From contig OV050030.1 of assembly GCA_920105625.2 (NCBI GenBank), positions 113,442,814 through 113,506,813 on the forward strand: a DNA stretch of 64,000 nt, in the 5' to 3' direction. Positions 1 through 9,640 of this stretch are shown piece by piece. Numbering within the stretch: position 1 is the first letter of the stretch; each line of letters starts with the position of its first letter. A program made the position numbers and the translations under genes. The DNA comes from Clusia tigrina (taxonomy: Eukaryota > Arthropoda > Insecta > Diptera > Clusiidae). The notes under the pieces were generated by a model. It was not told the DNA's origin and searched no databases. It saw only the letters and a program-made list of their open reading frames with translations.

Positions 1-218
1 GTGTTTTGGGTTTTCATATGTAAACAATTTTAAATATTGGTTGCAACACAAAAAATGCAATCAAAGGCAGGAAATATGTATTTTGTATTTTTGTAGTAAT
101 GTATTTCTTTTGTATCTTAAGAGGTTACATTGGATTGTAATATTTTTAAGTAAGTCAGTCTTAATCTGAATTTAAAGAAATAAAGAAACCTTCGGGTTAA
201 TAAAAAATAAAAACTTAT
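1..218. other. AT-rich flank, no gene seen
   Basis: This stretch is AT-rich and I see no supported coding region. An AATAAA-type signal lies near 178-184 and A-rich DNA follows, which could be the 3' end of another decayed element. No family could be recognised. Confidence 0.4.
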
Positions 219-286
219 TTTTTTCCTTTACTTCTAAAGAAGTAATGTTAGTTTTTTTTCCTTTACTTCTAAAGAAGTAATGTTAG
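219..286. repeat. 35-bp tandem duplication at the LINE 5' junction
   Basis: A T-run followed by CCTTTACTTCTAAAGAAGTA occurs twice in a row with a 35-bp period. The second copy contains the ATG that opens the following reading frame. The duplication sits exactly where recognisable LOA-type ORF1 sequence begins. It is more likely flank or junction DNA than part of the original LINE coding region. Confidence 0.75.
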
Positions 287-786
287 TCGCGTGGATCCCA
301 GCCGAACCGTCTGGTCCTGAGGCTATCTTAGAGATTTTTAGTTTGAGCAACCAGCAGCTCCTGACTAATAATTGGAAGGTTACTAAGGTAGAGGAACCAA
401 GAGGGGATTACAGGTCAATAACCCTTGTGGTGAACGCCGAATCTCTGGCTACTCTGGCGAAATCCAATTGGGTCGTGGGCTATGGCTTCTCATCCACAAG
501 CCTTAAGGTCTACAAAAAGGACGGGCAACCGTCTTACACGGATCAAGCGGTAGTGAATCCCTCAGGGGTAACTGCTGATCCTGCTGCTGCTGAGGACTCC
601 GCCACATACCCGAAACGCAGTGACTCTATGTCAACTGTGGGGGGTTTGGAGAGTCTCCTAGGGACAACCACACTCAGTGAGGAGGAAGTCCTTCTGGAGT
701 CAGACTCGGAGTCTGAGGCTGATGTCACGGTGGTGGAGGTGACCAGCGCTACAAGTAGCAGAGATGCTACGAATAGTGCAGATTAA
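280..786 (+). pseudogene. LINE ORF1 C-terminal fragment
   Basis: The frame codes for 168 residues, and its ATG lies in the flanking duplication, so this start is not the ancestral one. Residues 1-90 resemble the C-terminal domain of LOA-type ORF1 proteins (DUF4780-like: an alternation of Trp and hydrophobic strands with WKV and ITLVVNAES). The remainder is an acidic Ser/Glu-rich tail typical of such ORF1 ends. The stop overlaps the start of ORF2 by 23 bp, an arrangement known from LINEs that couple ORF2 translation to ORF1 termination. ORF1 proteins of this class bind element RNA. The missing N-terminal part makes function unlikely. Confidence 0.6.
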
Positions 787-2000
787 CCTCCATCAATCGA
801 AGGCGGCGTCTGCCAGCCTTCAGCTCCGTCTTGCAAAAGGCGGAGTAGACATTGTCCTGATCCACGAACCCTGGACACACGGGGACTTGGTATGTGGTCT
901 CAGGACTGAAAATTATAGCTTGCTGTATACCGTAAGTGAAGGAAGACCTAGGTCTTGTATCCTCATTAGGAATAATGCTAGCTCATTTATTCTCCCCAAT
1001 TACAGCAACAAGGATTTAACGGCCGTCTGCCTGGAAACTGGCAAGGGACGGTACTGGTTGGTCTCGGCCTATATGGCGCATGACCATGAGATCCTTCCAG
1101 AAGCCAACCTACAGAAGCTTGTTGTGGATGCAAAGGCTCAACGGGTGGCTGTTATTCTTGGATGCGATGCCAATGCGCACATGACATCTGGGGAAGCACG
1201 GATATCAATGAACGAGGTGAGTCATTATATGAATATATTGTAACGACTAACCTTTCTGTATGCAATAAGGGGTCAGAACCAACTTTTATTACTGCTAATA
1301 GGCAGGAAGTCCTTGACTTAACCCTTGCCTCCGAATCAATTTTTGATCGGATCTCAAATTGGAGAGTTCTAGAGGAACATTCCTTTTCGGATCATAGGTT
1401 AATTCAGTTTGATCTTCTAGATAGTCTACCTAGCCCTAAGGCTTTTAGAAATGTCAGGAAAGTAAACTGGGACCTCTATAAGGTGACTGTAGCTAGACTA
1501 GTACCTCAGAACCCCACAAGCACGTGTGACGAAATTGATAGGTCTGTGGAGGTTCTAACGGTTGCACTTAATAAGGCTCTATTGGTCTCTTGCCCCCTCA
1601 GTAGACCCAGGGGGAAAACAAAACCCACATGGTGGGGGGAGGAAATTAGGGGACACAGACAAAACTGTAGGAGACTTTTCAACAGCGCAAAGAAGTCTAG
1701 AGATAGTGCAGACTGGGCTTTATATAAGGCAGCACTTAGAGCCTTCAAAAGTAAGCTTAGGAAGGCACAGAGAGAATCGTGGAGAAACTTTTGCGGTGAC
1801 GTAGAAGATATCTCTGAGACGTCCAGGTTGAGGAAGATCCTATCAACTGCTCCAATGGTACCTGGTTACCTGAGGAGGGAGGATGGATCCTGGACCTCTA
1901 ATAGTAATGAGACTCTAGAGCTTCTTCTGGAGACTCAGTACCCTGGTTGCTCGAGCTCCATTCCGCGGAGAGCGAAGCCCAGCGGGAATGTAGTTGAAGT
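764..2000 (+). pseudogene. LINE ORF2, AP-endonuclease region
   Basis: ORF2 opens with MLRIVQINLHQSKAA, the usual first strand of LINE apurinic-type endonucleases that nick target DNA. The motifs HEPW, SAYMAHD and GCDANAH follow in order. A small deletion near 1185 shifts the frame, and the domain continues in another frame with GSTDINERGESL, then LDLTLAS, then the terminal catalytic EEHSFSDHRLI block. Beyond about residue 300 the linker to the RT is present, but the reading then runs into a large internal deletion. The endonuclease core is well preserved apart from the frameshift. Confidence 0.85.
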
Positions 2001-2036
2001 CAACTCAGACATAGTCACGAAACCGAAGGGTGCAAG

Positions 2037-3670
2037 GTGGTTGCGTATGCGGATGATGTTGCTATTAGTATCTCGGGTAAATACATATCTACTTTGAGGG
2101 ACTTGATGCAAAACGTGCTGAACATTCTCTCTAAATGGACTACTGACTGTGGGTTGGGGGTTAATCCGACCAAGACTAAGCTGGTACTCTTCACTAGGAA
2201 GTATAAAATTCCTCAATTTATTGCTCCAAAACTAGTGGGTGTAGATATTGACCTTGTCGAGGAGGCTAAATATCTGGGCGTGATCCTAGATAGGAAGCTG
2301 AATTGGAAGGCCAATATAAGCGAGCGCATTAGGAAGGCTCAGGTAGCTCTGTACTCTTGCAAAAGAGTCATAGGCAAAAAATGGGGGTTACAGCCTAAGG
2401 TAGCCTATTGGATATATACAGCTGTGGTACGACCAGTCCTTTTCTATGGGGTGCTTGCTTGGTGGACAGCCCTAAGTAAATCCACATACAATAGGCTGAT
2501 AACAAAGGTACAAAGAACGGCAGAGGTATTCATAAGTAGTGCCATTAGAACGACTCCAACGGCAGCATTGGATATTATGCTCAATCTGCTGCCTGTTAGG
2601 CTTTTTGGCGAAAAAATGGCTGCAAACTCAGCTATCAGACTAAAAGCTACGCATCAATGGGATGCCAGGAATATAGGTCATGCGTCCAATTTAAGACATT
2701 TTGAGGGTATTCCTGACTCTTTCGACTGCATCACACCAATGTACGCATTCAATGGTATGTGCAAGATCTCCATTCCCTCCAGGGATGAATGGAAGGATGG
2801 CATCCCCACTCATGTAGAAGGGGTTCACATCTACACAGATGGATCCAAACTACAGAGTAGGGTGGGAGGTGGTGTATTCTCAGAAGATTTGGATATTAAC
2901 ATGTCCTTTAGGATGCCCGACCACTGCAGTGTTTTTCAGGCAGAGGTCGCGGCTATAGAGGCAGCACTGTCTTGGCTAAGGAAGAAGAAGATATCTGGAC
3001 TTGATATTTGCATTCTGTCCGACAGCCAAGCTGCTTTGCGCTCCCTGGATTCGGTTATTATCACCTCAAAAGCCGTCAAGAGCTGCCGCAAATCTTTAGA
3101 CGAGATAGCTAAGCAGACCCGTCTGCATCTGTGCTGGGTTCCCGGTCACAGAGATATTCCAGGGAACTGCAAGGCGGATGAACTTGCCCGTGAGGGTACT
3201 ACCATACCGATGGAACCAGATAGGTCGCAATTCGGTATTCCTATTGCCACATGTAAGCTCTTAGTAAATACAATATCCTTAGGAACAGCGGGCAGGCGCT
3301 GGTATGAACTTTCAGGATGTAAAATAGCTAGACAAACCTGGCCAGAGATAAATGTCAAACGCTCTAAGGACCTACTGGCTCTAAATAGACAAAGCATAGG
3401 TCCCGTGATTAGCGTCTTAACGGGACACTGGACTCTAGGCACACACGGGTGTAGGCTGGGGATCGCCTATAATGACTTCTGCAGGAGTTGCATGGAAGAG
3501 GAGGAGGAAGAGTCTACTGCTCACCTGTTGTGCACGTGTCCAGCTTTGTCCAGAAGGAGGCGCACTTTCCAAGGCGACTAATTTTTGGACTCCTTGGGAG
3601 ATATCTCAAAAAAAAAAAGATTAGCTCCATCAACAGCTTCATTAAAAGCTCCAAATGGCTGGACCTTTGA
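2037..3670 (+). pseudogene. LINE ORF2, RT palm remnant, RNase H and C-terminal knuckle
   Basis: The frame starts inside the RT at the catalytic VAYADDVAI motif. The preceding RT motifs (roughly 300 or more residues in a normal LINE) are absent, so the catalytic core is incomplete. The thumb region includes YLGVILDRKLNWK. An RNase H domain follows, with IYTDGSKLQSRVGGGV, an AEVAAIEAAL helix, ILSDSQAAL and CWVPGHRDIPGNCKADELA, so its Asp-Glu-Asp-Asp set is visible. The tail carries a Cys/His knuckle (CRSCMEEEE...HLLCTCPAL). A frameshift at about 3575 puts the last 30 residues, ending KSSKWLDL, in the next frame, with a stop at 3668-3670. Confidence 0.88.
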
Positions 3671-3774
3671 AAGGGATGGGACCTGCTGTCCCATGCGGTA
3701 TCACAAAGGGTCAATGTTGGCCTAAGTGCGCGCTTTTCGGGTGGCCGCTTTTCCTACATTACCTACCTACATAT

Positions 3775-4066
3775 GAAATATTATTTAATACAAGAGGACA
3801 CAGAGACTGGTATCCGATCAGAGTACACAGATTACGTCATTAAGCGTGTATCTCAGAGAAATACCGATAGTCTACACATCGAACTCAAAGAAGTCAAAAT
3901 CCAATATGAGAAAGCTCAAGAGAAACACTGCAAAGAGCACGAGGCTCTTTGTCTCGGGGTCGTGGGCTCGAGCCCCACGTTGGGCGCCGAGAGAAACATT
4001 TGCACCATAAAACGCATTGCTGTAAAGTACATAAAGGAGGAGTATTATAATCTCTCATGTATTTGA
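3775..4066 (+). other. Unrecognised 97-codon frame, probably not a gene
   Basis: An open frame of about 97 codons follows the LINE tail. Its first 60 residues are charged and helix-prone (LHIELKEVKIQYEKAQEKH), and its later part is translated from a tRNA-like sequence. Because the tRNA-like sequence is inside the frame, the C-terminal part is not a genuine protein domain. The region may be part of the internal sequence of the LTR element whose polypurine tract lies at 4706, but I recognise no domain. Confidence 0.3.
3912..3989 (+). pseudogene. tRNA-Lys(CTT)-like pseudogene
   Basis: The 3' two thirds closely match fly tRNA-Lys(CTT). An anticodon arm has a five-pair stem around loop CTCTTTG with anticodon CTT. 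The T-arm has a perfect GTGGG/CCCAC stem and loop CTCGAGC, and the acceptor 3' strand is GTTGGGCG followed by CC. The D-arm region keeps AGCTCA and GAGC but is expanded by roughly ten bases, and no pairing 5' acceptor strand is visible. It is therefore a pseudogene or a tRNA-derived fragment. The CC after the acceptor hints at an origin from a mature CCA-tailed tRNA. It is in tRNA sense, so it is not a primer-binding site for a + strand element. Confidence 0.65.
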
Positions 4067-4705
4067 AATGCATTTTACAAGCTAAATACTATAAGCAGAG
4101 GCAGTACCACCTACATCCGTTGGGGCACGATATATAAATCAAAAGAAGAAGGCCACTTCAACGGAAGTTTTAATGGTAAACAAAATCGCCAGCCTCGAAT
4201 ATCATACGTACCGGTCCAGAAAGAAGGGAGTGGTATGCAGAGTTCATCGAGGGATTTCACTCCGACAACGACGGCCGGCATCCAAATCAGCAAAAAGCAG
4301 AGGACGCAGTATAATATAAGATCTTAAGTATAGAATTAAATTGTATTATCGCTAGTTATTTGAAATTGTATATGCGCCAGTGAGAAAAGAGTCGATGAAA
4401 TACCAAATATAAAAAGGGGAATATAACTAAAAGAAAAGAAGGAAAAAAAGATAGAAATAAAAGAACAAAATAAAAAATTTAAAAAAACTATAAAAGATGT
4501 AGTAACAAAAGTAAAAAAGAAAAGAACACAAAAGTAAAAAAGAAAAGAATACAATAATGGAACCCAAGTAAGGCGATTTAAAAAAAAAAAAAGAAAAAAG
4601 AGAAACACTATACATATGTACTATAGGTTTAAGAAAATGCACAGATTGTCTGAAGTGCAGAAAAAAGAAAAAATATTGTAAAAGATTCATTAGTTGCTTA
4701 GTTTT
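4067..4705. other. Unassigned DNA upstream of a polypurine tract
   Basis: Nothing coding is recognised. The part at 4080-4330 has balanced base composition and could be decayed gag/pol or 3' UTR of an LTR element. The part at 4420-4600 is strongly A-rich on this strand; the long Phe-rich frames it gives on the other strand are compositional. The position directly before a polypurine tract and LTR makes it the likely 3' internal region of that element. Confidence 0.45.
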
Positions 4706-4721
4706 AGAAAGAGGGGAGGGA
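4706..4721 (+). promoter_or_regulatory. Polypurine tract of an LTR retroelement
   Basis: AGAAAGAGGGGAGGGA directly precedes the TGTTGTGAG start of an LTR. A purine run immediately upstream of a 3' LTR is where plus-strand DNA synthesis is primed, so the element lies on the + strand and this LTR is its 3' copy. Confidence 0.8.
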
Positions 4722-5013
4722 TGTTGTGAGTTAGAATCAAGCTACCTACGAGTAGTTGACTCACAGCATCGACTCCTAGCAGATGCCACACATTCTGTGG
4801 GATTAGCATGTGCTAAAGTTATTTAAGAGTAACACATACTTTTAGGGTCTAAGTATTTTAGATTAATATGATCTGTGTAATGTTTATTATGTAAACTTTT
4901 AGGGTGTTACAGTTCCGCAGTCGAGTCAACGAAAGGCATTGTAATCTAGAATACACCGTCGACACTTTTACAGTAGGTTTTACAGTTGGCTTAACAAACT
5001 GACACCAATTAGC
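4722..5013 (+). repeat. Truncated 3' LTR (family X, TGTTGTGAG type)
   Basis: The sequence matches the solo LTR at 5924-7082 over its first part, including the CCTACGAGTAGTTGACTCAC and TTTAAGAGTAACACATAC blocks. Relative to that copy it has about 130 bp of additional sequence after TATTTTAGA, and it stops near GACACCAATTAGCA, lacking the last 200 or so bases. It abuts the end of a minus-strand gypsy pol. Confidence 0.8.
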
Positions 5014-5015
5014 AT

Positions 5016-5923
5016 TTATTGTGACAGATCGGCCTCTCCTGACAATGGCCTCGTCTCGATGGCCATAATACTGCAGTAGTCATTTTTGTTGTCTGATTCG
5101 TCAAGGTCGGGCGGAATAGCGGTGTGATGAAACTGATGAAAATCTCTTTTGCGTAATATCCATTCCATCGATGTCTCCCACCAAACACCGGGTCTTACCG
5201 AGACCCCTTGAGAACCACGGTATTTGGGTTCTAAGTTTCGTGACTCGCCACTTGACTGTGGTTCTCTTTCGATTACTACCAGATCGTTGATTTGGTATAC
5301 TGTGGGCAGTTTATGTCGTTCTCCGAACCGTTTCTTCCAATTTTCGCGTTGTTGTTGTATATGCTTCAGAGCAAATATACGTTTGTCGTATATATATTGC
5401 TCTTCCGTGTCATACACAACTGCAGCCATCATTTTTTTTTTTAAATAATATTTCTCAAGCTTAAACTTGAAAATCAATTCGCTTGGACTAAAATGAATTG
5501 TATCCTTTTTCTGGGAGTTTACGGTCCATTGAAGGTTTCGGAATTAGTCGTCCCACTCTTTCAGTTATTGTTGAGTCGCAGATCGTAGAAAACTGAGTAT
5601 TGTTTGGTTGGCACGCTCAACTTGACCATTAACGCGTGGTGTAAGCACAGCCGTTTTTATAGGTAGTATATCGTTGTCTTCAAAGTATTTAGTGAGCTGT
5701 TTCGAGGTAAACGCGGTACCACGGTCCTTAAATACCTTTCTTGGAAGCCCAAAATGACTAGTGAGGTCATTCAATAATTGGAGTACCGGCTGAGTTTTTC
5801 TATTGCGCACAGCTTTCACTATAAAATATTTAGAAAACGCATCATTTATAGCTACAACGTGCGTGTTCCATTGTTTGCTTCTAATAAACGGACCCACTTG
5901 ATCAATGTATATTATTCGAAAAG
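5016..5923 (-). pseudogene. Gypsy integrase core and C-terminus
   Basis: The core reads YIDQVGPFIRSKQWNTH, then KDRGTAFTSKQL, then RVNGQVERANQTILSFLRS. The three catalytic acidic residues (D, D, E) can therefore all be seen. A frame change near 5560-5480 separates the core from the C-terminal domain, which contains INDLVVIEREPQSSGESRN and LEPKYRGSQG, the usual strand motif before the end of gypsy pol. The N-terminal part is cut off at 5923 by the solo LTR and resumes beyond 7083. Integrases of this kind join element DNA to the host chromosome; this copy is broken. Confidence 0.87.
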
Positions 5924-5980
5924 TGTTGTGAGTTAGAATCAAGCTACCTACGAGTAGTTGACTCACAGCATCGACTCCTA

Positions 5981-6736
5981 ATACCGGGTTTTTCAATAAG
6001 AGCGCTTCAAAAGTTTTTTTAAATAAAACAATACCGGTTTTAGATATCAATGAAATTCTTTATTCCTGTGAAAGTACGTTCGATGCCATTATGTATGGAA
6101 CTCGATTTCTTTTGCTTGGCCACCACGGGCACGCTTGCAGAAGTCCAGACTCTGAACCCAATTTTCAACGGTTTTCAAGCATAAATCGGCCGATACTGCT
6201 GCAATTTCACGTTCGATATTCGTACGAAGTTCATCAATCGTCGCTGGCTTGTTGGCATAGACCATGGACTTGACGTAGCCCCACAGGAAATAATCTAACG
6301 GCGTCAAATCGCACGACCGAGGCGGCCAATCGACTGGGCCATTTCGTGAGATAACACGTTCACCAAACTTGGTTTGCAGTAAATTGATTGTGGCATTCGT
6401 TGTGTGGCTTGTGGCGCCGTCCTGTTGGAACCACATGTCCTCCGTACGTGTGGATTGCTGTCTAACGAATAACAATATTTTGCTTATTGACGAAGCCATT
6501 CAGCCAGAAATGAGCCTCATCATAAATTGGACGTAGCGCTCTTAAAGTTGAGGCGACTGACTCCGAATTTCGGTAGTAAATTTTAATAATTTCGACTCGT
6601 TTGTTGGCTCGTATATCTTTGCATGATGAGATGGCAAACCTTACTGAAGAGAAATGTCAAAAGAGCGGGAAAAAATATGGAGTCGTTTGCTGTCACTATA
6701 GATTTACTTTTGTAGCGTTTCTTTTGAAAAACCCTT
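5981..6736 (-). mobile_element. DD41D (rosa-like) mariner-superfamily element, internally deleted
   Basis: The element sits inside the LTR between TA dinucleotides at 5979-5980 and 6737-6738. Its ends are imperfect inverted repeats of about 23 bp sharing GGGTTTTTCAA. At 756 bp it is clearly shorter than a full mariner-type element, because the centre of the transposase gene is missing. The neighbouring intact LTR copy reads CTCCTAGCAGATGCC at the insertion point, apart from a 3-bp difference. Confidence 0.85.
6089..6680 (-). pseudogene. DD41D transposase remnant
   Basis: On the minus strand an N-terminal piece (VEIIKIYYRNSESVASTLRA) runs directly into DEAHFWLNGFVNKQN, where a normal protein has more than 100 residues in between. 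After another small gap comes WFQQDGATSHT and then LTPLDYFLWG. Exactly 41 residues separate the second and third catalytic aspartates, which defines the DD41D (rosa) type. The DNA-binding region is largely lost. Such transposases cut and paste at TA sites, and this copy could only be mobilised in trans. Confidence 0.82.
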
Positions 6737-7082
6737 TAGATGCCACACATTCTGTAGGATTAGCATGTGCTAAAGTTATTTAAGAGTAACACATACTTTT
6801 AGGGTCTAAGTATTTTAGACACTTTTACAGTAGGTCAGTTGGCTTGACCAACTGACACCAAGTAGCAGGTGCGGAACTGGAACACCAGAAAGGTCAGTTC
6901 ACAGACTGAGATGACTGTTGAGAAATAGTATATAACAAATAGTATTGTAAGAATAAATCTGTTATTATCTTTGAAACTAAAAGTGACTTAGTGTATTATT
7001 TCAAGAGTGATTCAGTGTTTTCAGCTACGCGCCCAGCGAAAAGAGAAAGGACGTCTCCCGACGAGCAGCAAGGACTCCAACA

Positions 7083-7516
7083 AAAGGTATTGCTTCCCTG
7101 CCTAGATGTACGAGTATATATTACCTTCATGTTTTCCCTCCTTTGTGCTTGTTGTAGCAGCAGTCGACTATTTGCGTATTCGTCCAAACTAGAAATACCT
7201 TCGACATCAAAATGACTCATCAACTTACTGCTTTTGGTACTACGAATAGTAAATTGTTTTGTTCGCGCCTATAGAGACGATTATTTTTCACAGCTTATTC
7301 CCTAATAAGCTATATTATTTGTTCCGATTTATGTACTTCTTTCAGAATATCAAGGATACTTTTTACGTTTTTATTTTGCAACTGCATAGACAATATCCAG
7401 TCATTGCTACCGACGTCAACATTTATAACTTTCTGCTCTACAATCGGTGCTCGACTTAGTGCATCGACATGACTCATTCGACGCTTATCAAATCGAATTC
7501 CATTAGAAATACCCAC
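7083..7516 (-). pseudogene. Gypsy integrase N-terminal region
   Basis: This continues the minus-strand gypsy pol upstream of the solo LTR. The first part carries the DALSRAP motif that normally marks the end of RNase H. The linker that follows has ILDILKEVHKSEQII. The zinc-binding region is poorly preserved, but a frame-shifted NKHKGGKHEG block similar to the segment before a gypsy integrase core is visible near 7110-7160. Several stops are present. Confidence 0.65.
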
Positions 7517-7613
7517 GATCGGGCATTTCTGGGAATCTTAGGCATTTTTAACTTGAGAGTCGTAACAGCTGCACAGTCAACAATAAATTTAAAAACTTAC
7601 GCAGCAAGTAAAG

Positions 7614-8570
7614 TCAAAGTAGTTTCAGCGCCTCTACCACCGCCAGAACTTCTAACTCATAGCTCAGGTAGCGACTTTCTAATTCAATACAGGGCCGGTT
7701 AAAATATATTGCCGGCTTCCATATAGATCCACCATTATTTGACTGCAGAAACACTGCACCAACGCTGCTAGCGTCAGTATCATGCAAGGCATTGATATCG
7801 TGCAATGCCAATACAGGCTCTCTGCTTAATATCTGAATTAGCATATTGAATGCTTTCTGTTGTACTTCACCCCACTCAAAATTAAGCACAGCAGTCTTCG
7901 TAGTGAATCTCGTGAGTGATCGTACAATAAGCGAATAATTCTCAGCGAATTTCCGGAAAAATCCGGTCAGACCAAGATATATGTGTAATTCAGTTTATGT
8001 CGTTGGCGTTTTAAACTTTTTAATGGCCTGGACCTTTCCATTTTTCTTAACCTTGTGTCCTAGGAACTCGATTTTCTCAGCGAGTAAACTACACTTGTAC
8101 AATCGCAATGTTAAACCATTTTCCGCGACAATGTTAAGAAATTCGTCTAATATTGTTTATCCTTCTTCGACCGTCCTACTGGGTATAACGATATCATCAA
8201 GATACGCAGTGAGCTTGTTCAATCAACATTTTCATAACTTCTTGAAAAACAGCCGAAGCTTTTATGGACCCAAAGTGCATACGAATATACTCGCAGTAAC
8301 CTTCCGTTGTCCCAAAAACGGTGTAATGTTTCGAGTTTTCTTCTCTTTCTTCTATTATTTGGTGGTAAGCCATTTGAATGTCGAGAGTAGTGAAATAATT
8401 ATGCGCGAAAAGTTCAGCAATCATTCATTTATTTGATTTAACTGTCTAACATCCACACACATTCTAAATTCGCTATTTTTCTTCTCCACCAGAACGATAG
8501 GTGAAGCGTATGGAGAACTAGAAGGGCGTATGATTGTCAATACTATTGTTTCACTACTGGCCGTCGCGAG
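7614..8570 (-). pseudogene. Gypsy reverse transcriptase and RNase H
   Basis: On the minus strand the RT begins near 8560 with SPIVLVEKKN and CVDVRQLN. It continues with TTLDIQMAYHQI, then the catalytic YLDDIVIPS near 8195, then KIEFLGHKV and YLGLTGFFRKFAENY. The connection and RNase H follow with FEWGEVQQKAFNML and a DTDASSVGAVFLQ motif; the residue before TDAS is normally part of the catalytic set. At least two in-frame stops and several frameshifts are present. Gypsy RT and RNase H copy the element RNA into DNA. Confidence 0.88.
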
Positions 8571-8739
8571 AATTAAATTCTGAATTAAATTCTGATAAAA
8601 TTATCCACAAAGAAAATTTTTGCCTACCTTACATTAGCCTCTAATTTAATTTTCACAATATGTACGTACTTCCAACGACCGTTGTTTTTATATATTAATA
8701 TCAATCCCCGATTATCAAGAGCGAGAAGAAAATTGAGAT

Positions 8740-9640
8740 TTGTCAGTAAGTTGGAACGATGGACATTCTAGAAACGAACGTAACGGTGTAAATGAAATAA
8801 GGAGAAACAAAGCATATATGAAAAAACGAGTGCGCAAACGAAAAAAAAAAACAAAACGAAATAGAAGTCACGAAAAGAAGCCAACAGAAACAGTGAACGA
8901 TGACTCCGTAAATGAACCATTAAAATTCGTGTTGAATTTCAGAGATATAGAGGTTTCCATACTCACATAGGACAGCAGTAAAAATGTCGCTATAGATGTA
9001 TGGGTGAGAGAGTATGAAGAGACAGCAGCGCATTGGGACGATTTGCAAAAGTTTGTCTTTGCAAAAAAGTAAGTTAAAGGATTGGCGCAGACTTTTCCTT
9101 GTAGAGTAAACAATTTTTTTTCATGGAGTAATTTAAAGGCAACTCCCCTAACATAATTTGGAGCGACGATAAAAAGCGCTGTGCAGCATAAACAACTTGT
9201 TTAGCGAAAAATTAAATTCGAAATATTTCCAGTCGCGGAAATATTGAAGATCGTGCTTTAATGCTATATGTAATCGACGGTATTAACGATTTGAACATAA
9301 ATAAATCAATTTTGTACGGTGGAAAAGATTTGACTGAGTTTTTCTTTAAACTGAAATACTACGAAGTATTACGCGAAAATAACAATATGGTGAACATAAA
9401 AATGAAAAAAAGGCGCGAAAGAAAATTCGAGAAATGCGAATGAAACTTTGAAAAAGGGTAGCGATAAATGCTATAATTGCAGCGAAAAAGGTCACAAAGC
9501 AAATGAGTGCAAAAACTAAGAAAAGGTAACAAAATGTTTTGCTTATAAAAAGTTTGAACATCTTTCGAAGCACTGTACGCGGAAGAAAACAAGCGAAACA
9601 AACGTATATGTTGTGAATTACTTGAAAAATAGAATGAAAT
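8740..9640 (+). pseudogene. Ty3/gypsy gag, plus strand
   Basis: The N-terminal stretch is Lys/Arg-rich. The capsid-like middle has DVWVREYEETAAHWDDLQK near 8990-9045 and, after several frame changes, YVIDGINDLNINKSILYGGK at 9264-9323. The nucleocapsid end has two knuckles: CYNCSEKGHKANEC near 9470 and a second one with CFAYKKFEHLSKHC, in which the second Cys is replaced by Tyr. These are the domains of a gypsy-type gag that packages element RNA. At least four frame disruptions are visible. Confidence 0.8.

Larger units (their letters stand above)
287..3774 (+). mobile_element. LOA-like non-LTR retrotransposon, 5'-truncated and internally deleted
   Basis: The order is ORF1 C-terminus, an overlapping ORF2 with AP endonuclease, a reverse-transcriptase remnant, RNase H, a C-terminal Cys-rich knuckle, and a 3' UTR ending in a CCTA-type tail (CTACATTACCTACCTACAT). 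An RNase H domain combined with this endonuclease style fits the LOA clade; R1 or I clades are the alternatives. The 5' part of ORF1 is missing. Most of the RT fingers and palm region has been lost, so the remnant cannot transpose by itself. Confidence 0.8.
5924..7082 (+). repeat. Solo LTR (family X) containing a DNA transposon
   Basis: The LTR begins TGTTGTGAGTTAG and ends ACTCCAACA. It is flanked on both sides by AAAG (5920-5923 and 7083-7086), a 4-bp target duplication of the length usual for Ty3/gypsy elements. Without the 756-bp transposon and its duplicated TA the LTR is about 400 bp. It carries an AATAAA signal near 6953. The absence of internal element sequence shows that recombination between two LTRs removed the body. 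It lies in the integrase gene of the minus-strand gypsy remnant. Confidence 0.85.
5014..8590 (-). mobile_element. Degenerate Ty3/gypsy pol, minus strand
   Basis: Reading right to left on the minus strand, reverse transcriptase, RNase H, a linker, integrase zinc region, integrase core and integrase C-terminus occur in standard gypsy order. The pol is broken by stops and frameshifts and is interrupted by a solo LTR (5924-7082). No LTR, gag or protease that can be assigned to it was found. The right boundary lies near 8590, where a plus-strand gypsy element begins. Confidence 0.85.

Noticed and set aside
3900..4066. Open frame with a GSSPTLGAERN peptide that might suggest a small protein
   Set aside because: The peptide is the translation of a tRNA-Lys-like sequence, so the C-terminal part is not a protein domain.
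4336..4690. Long Phe-rich minus-strand frames resembling membrane proteins
   Set aside because: They come from an A-rich + strand; no start context or family support.
7020..7045. GCGCCCAGCG after a CA, first taken as a tRNA-Lys primer-binding site after an LTR ending at 7023
   Set aside because: An LTR end at 7082 (CTCCAACA) gives matching AAAG duplications and returns directly to the interrupted integrase, so no internal region or primer site exists here.
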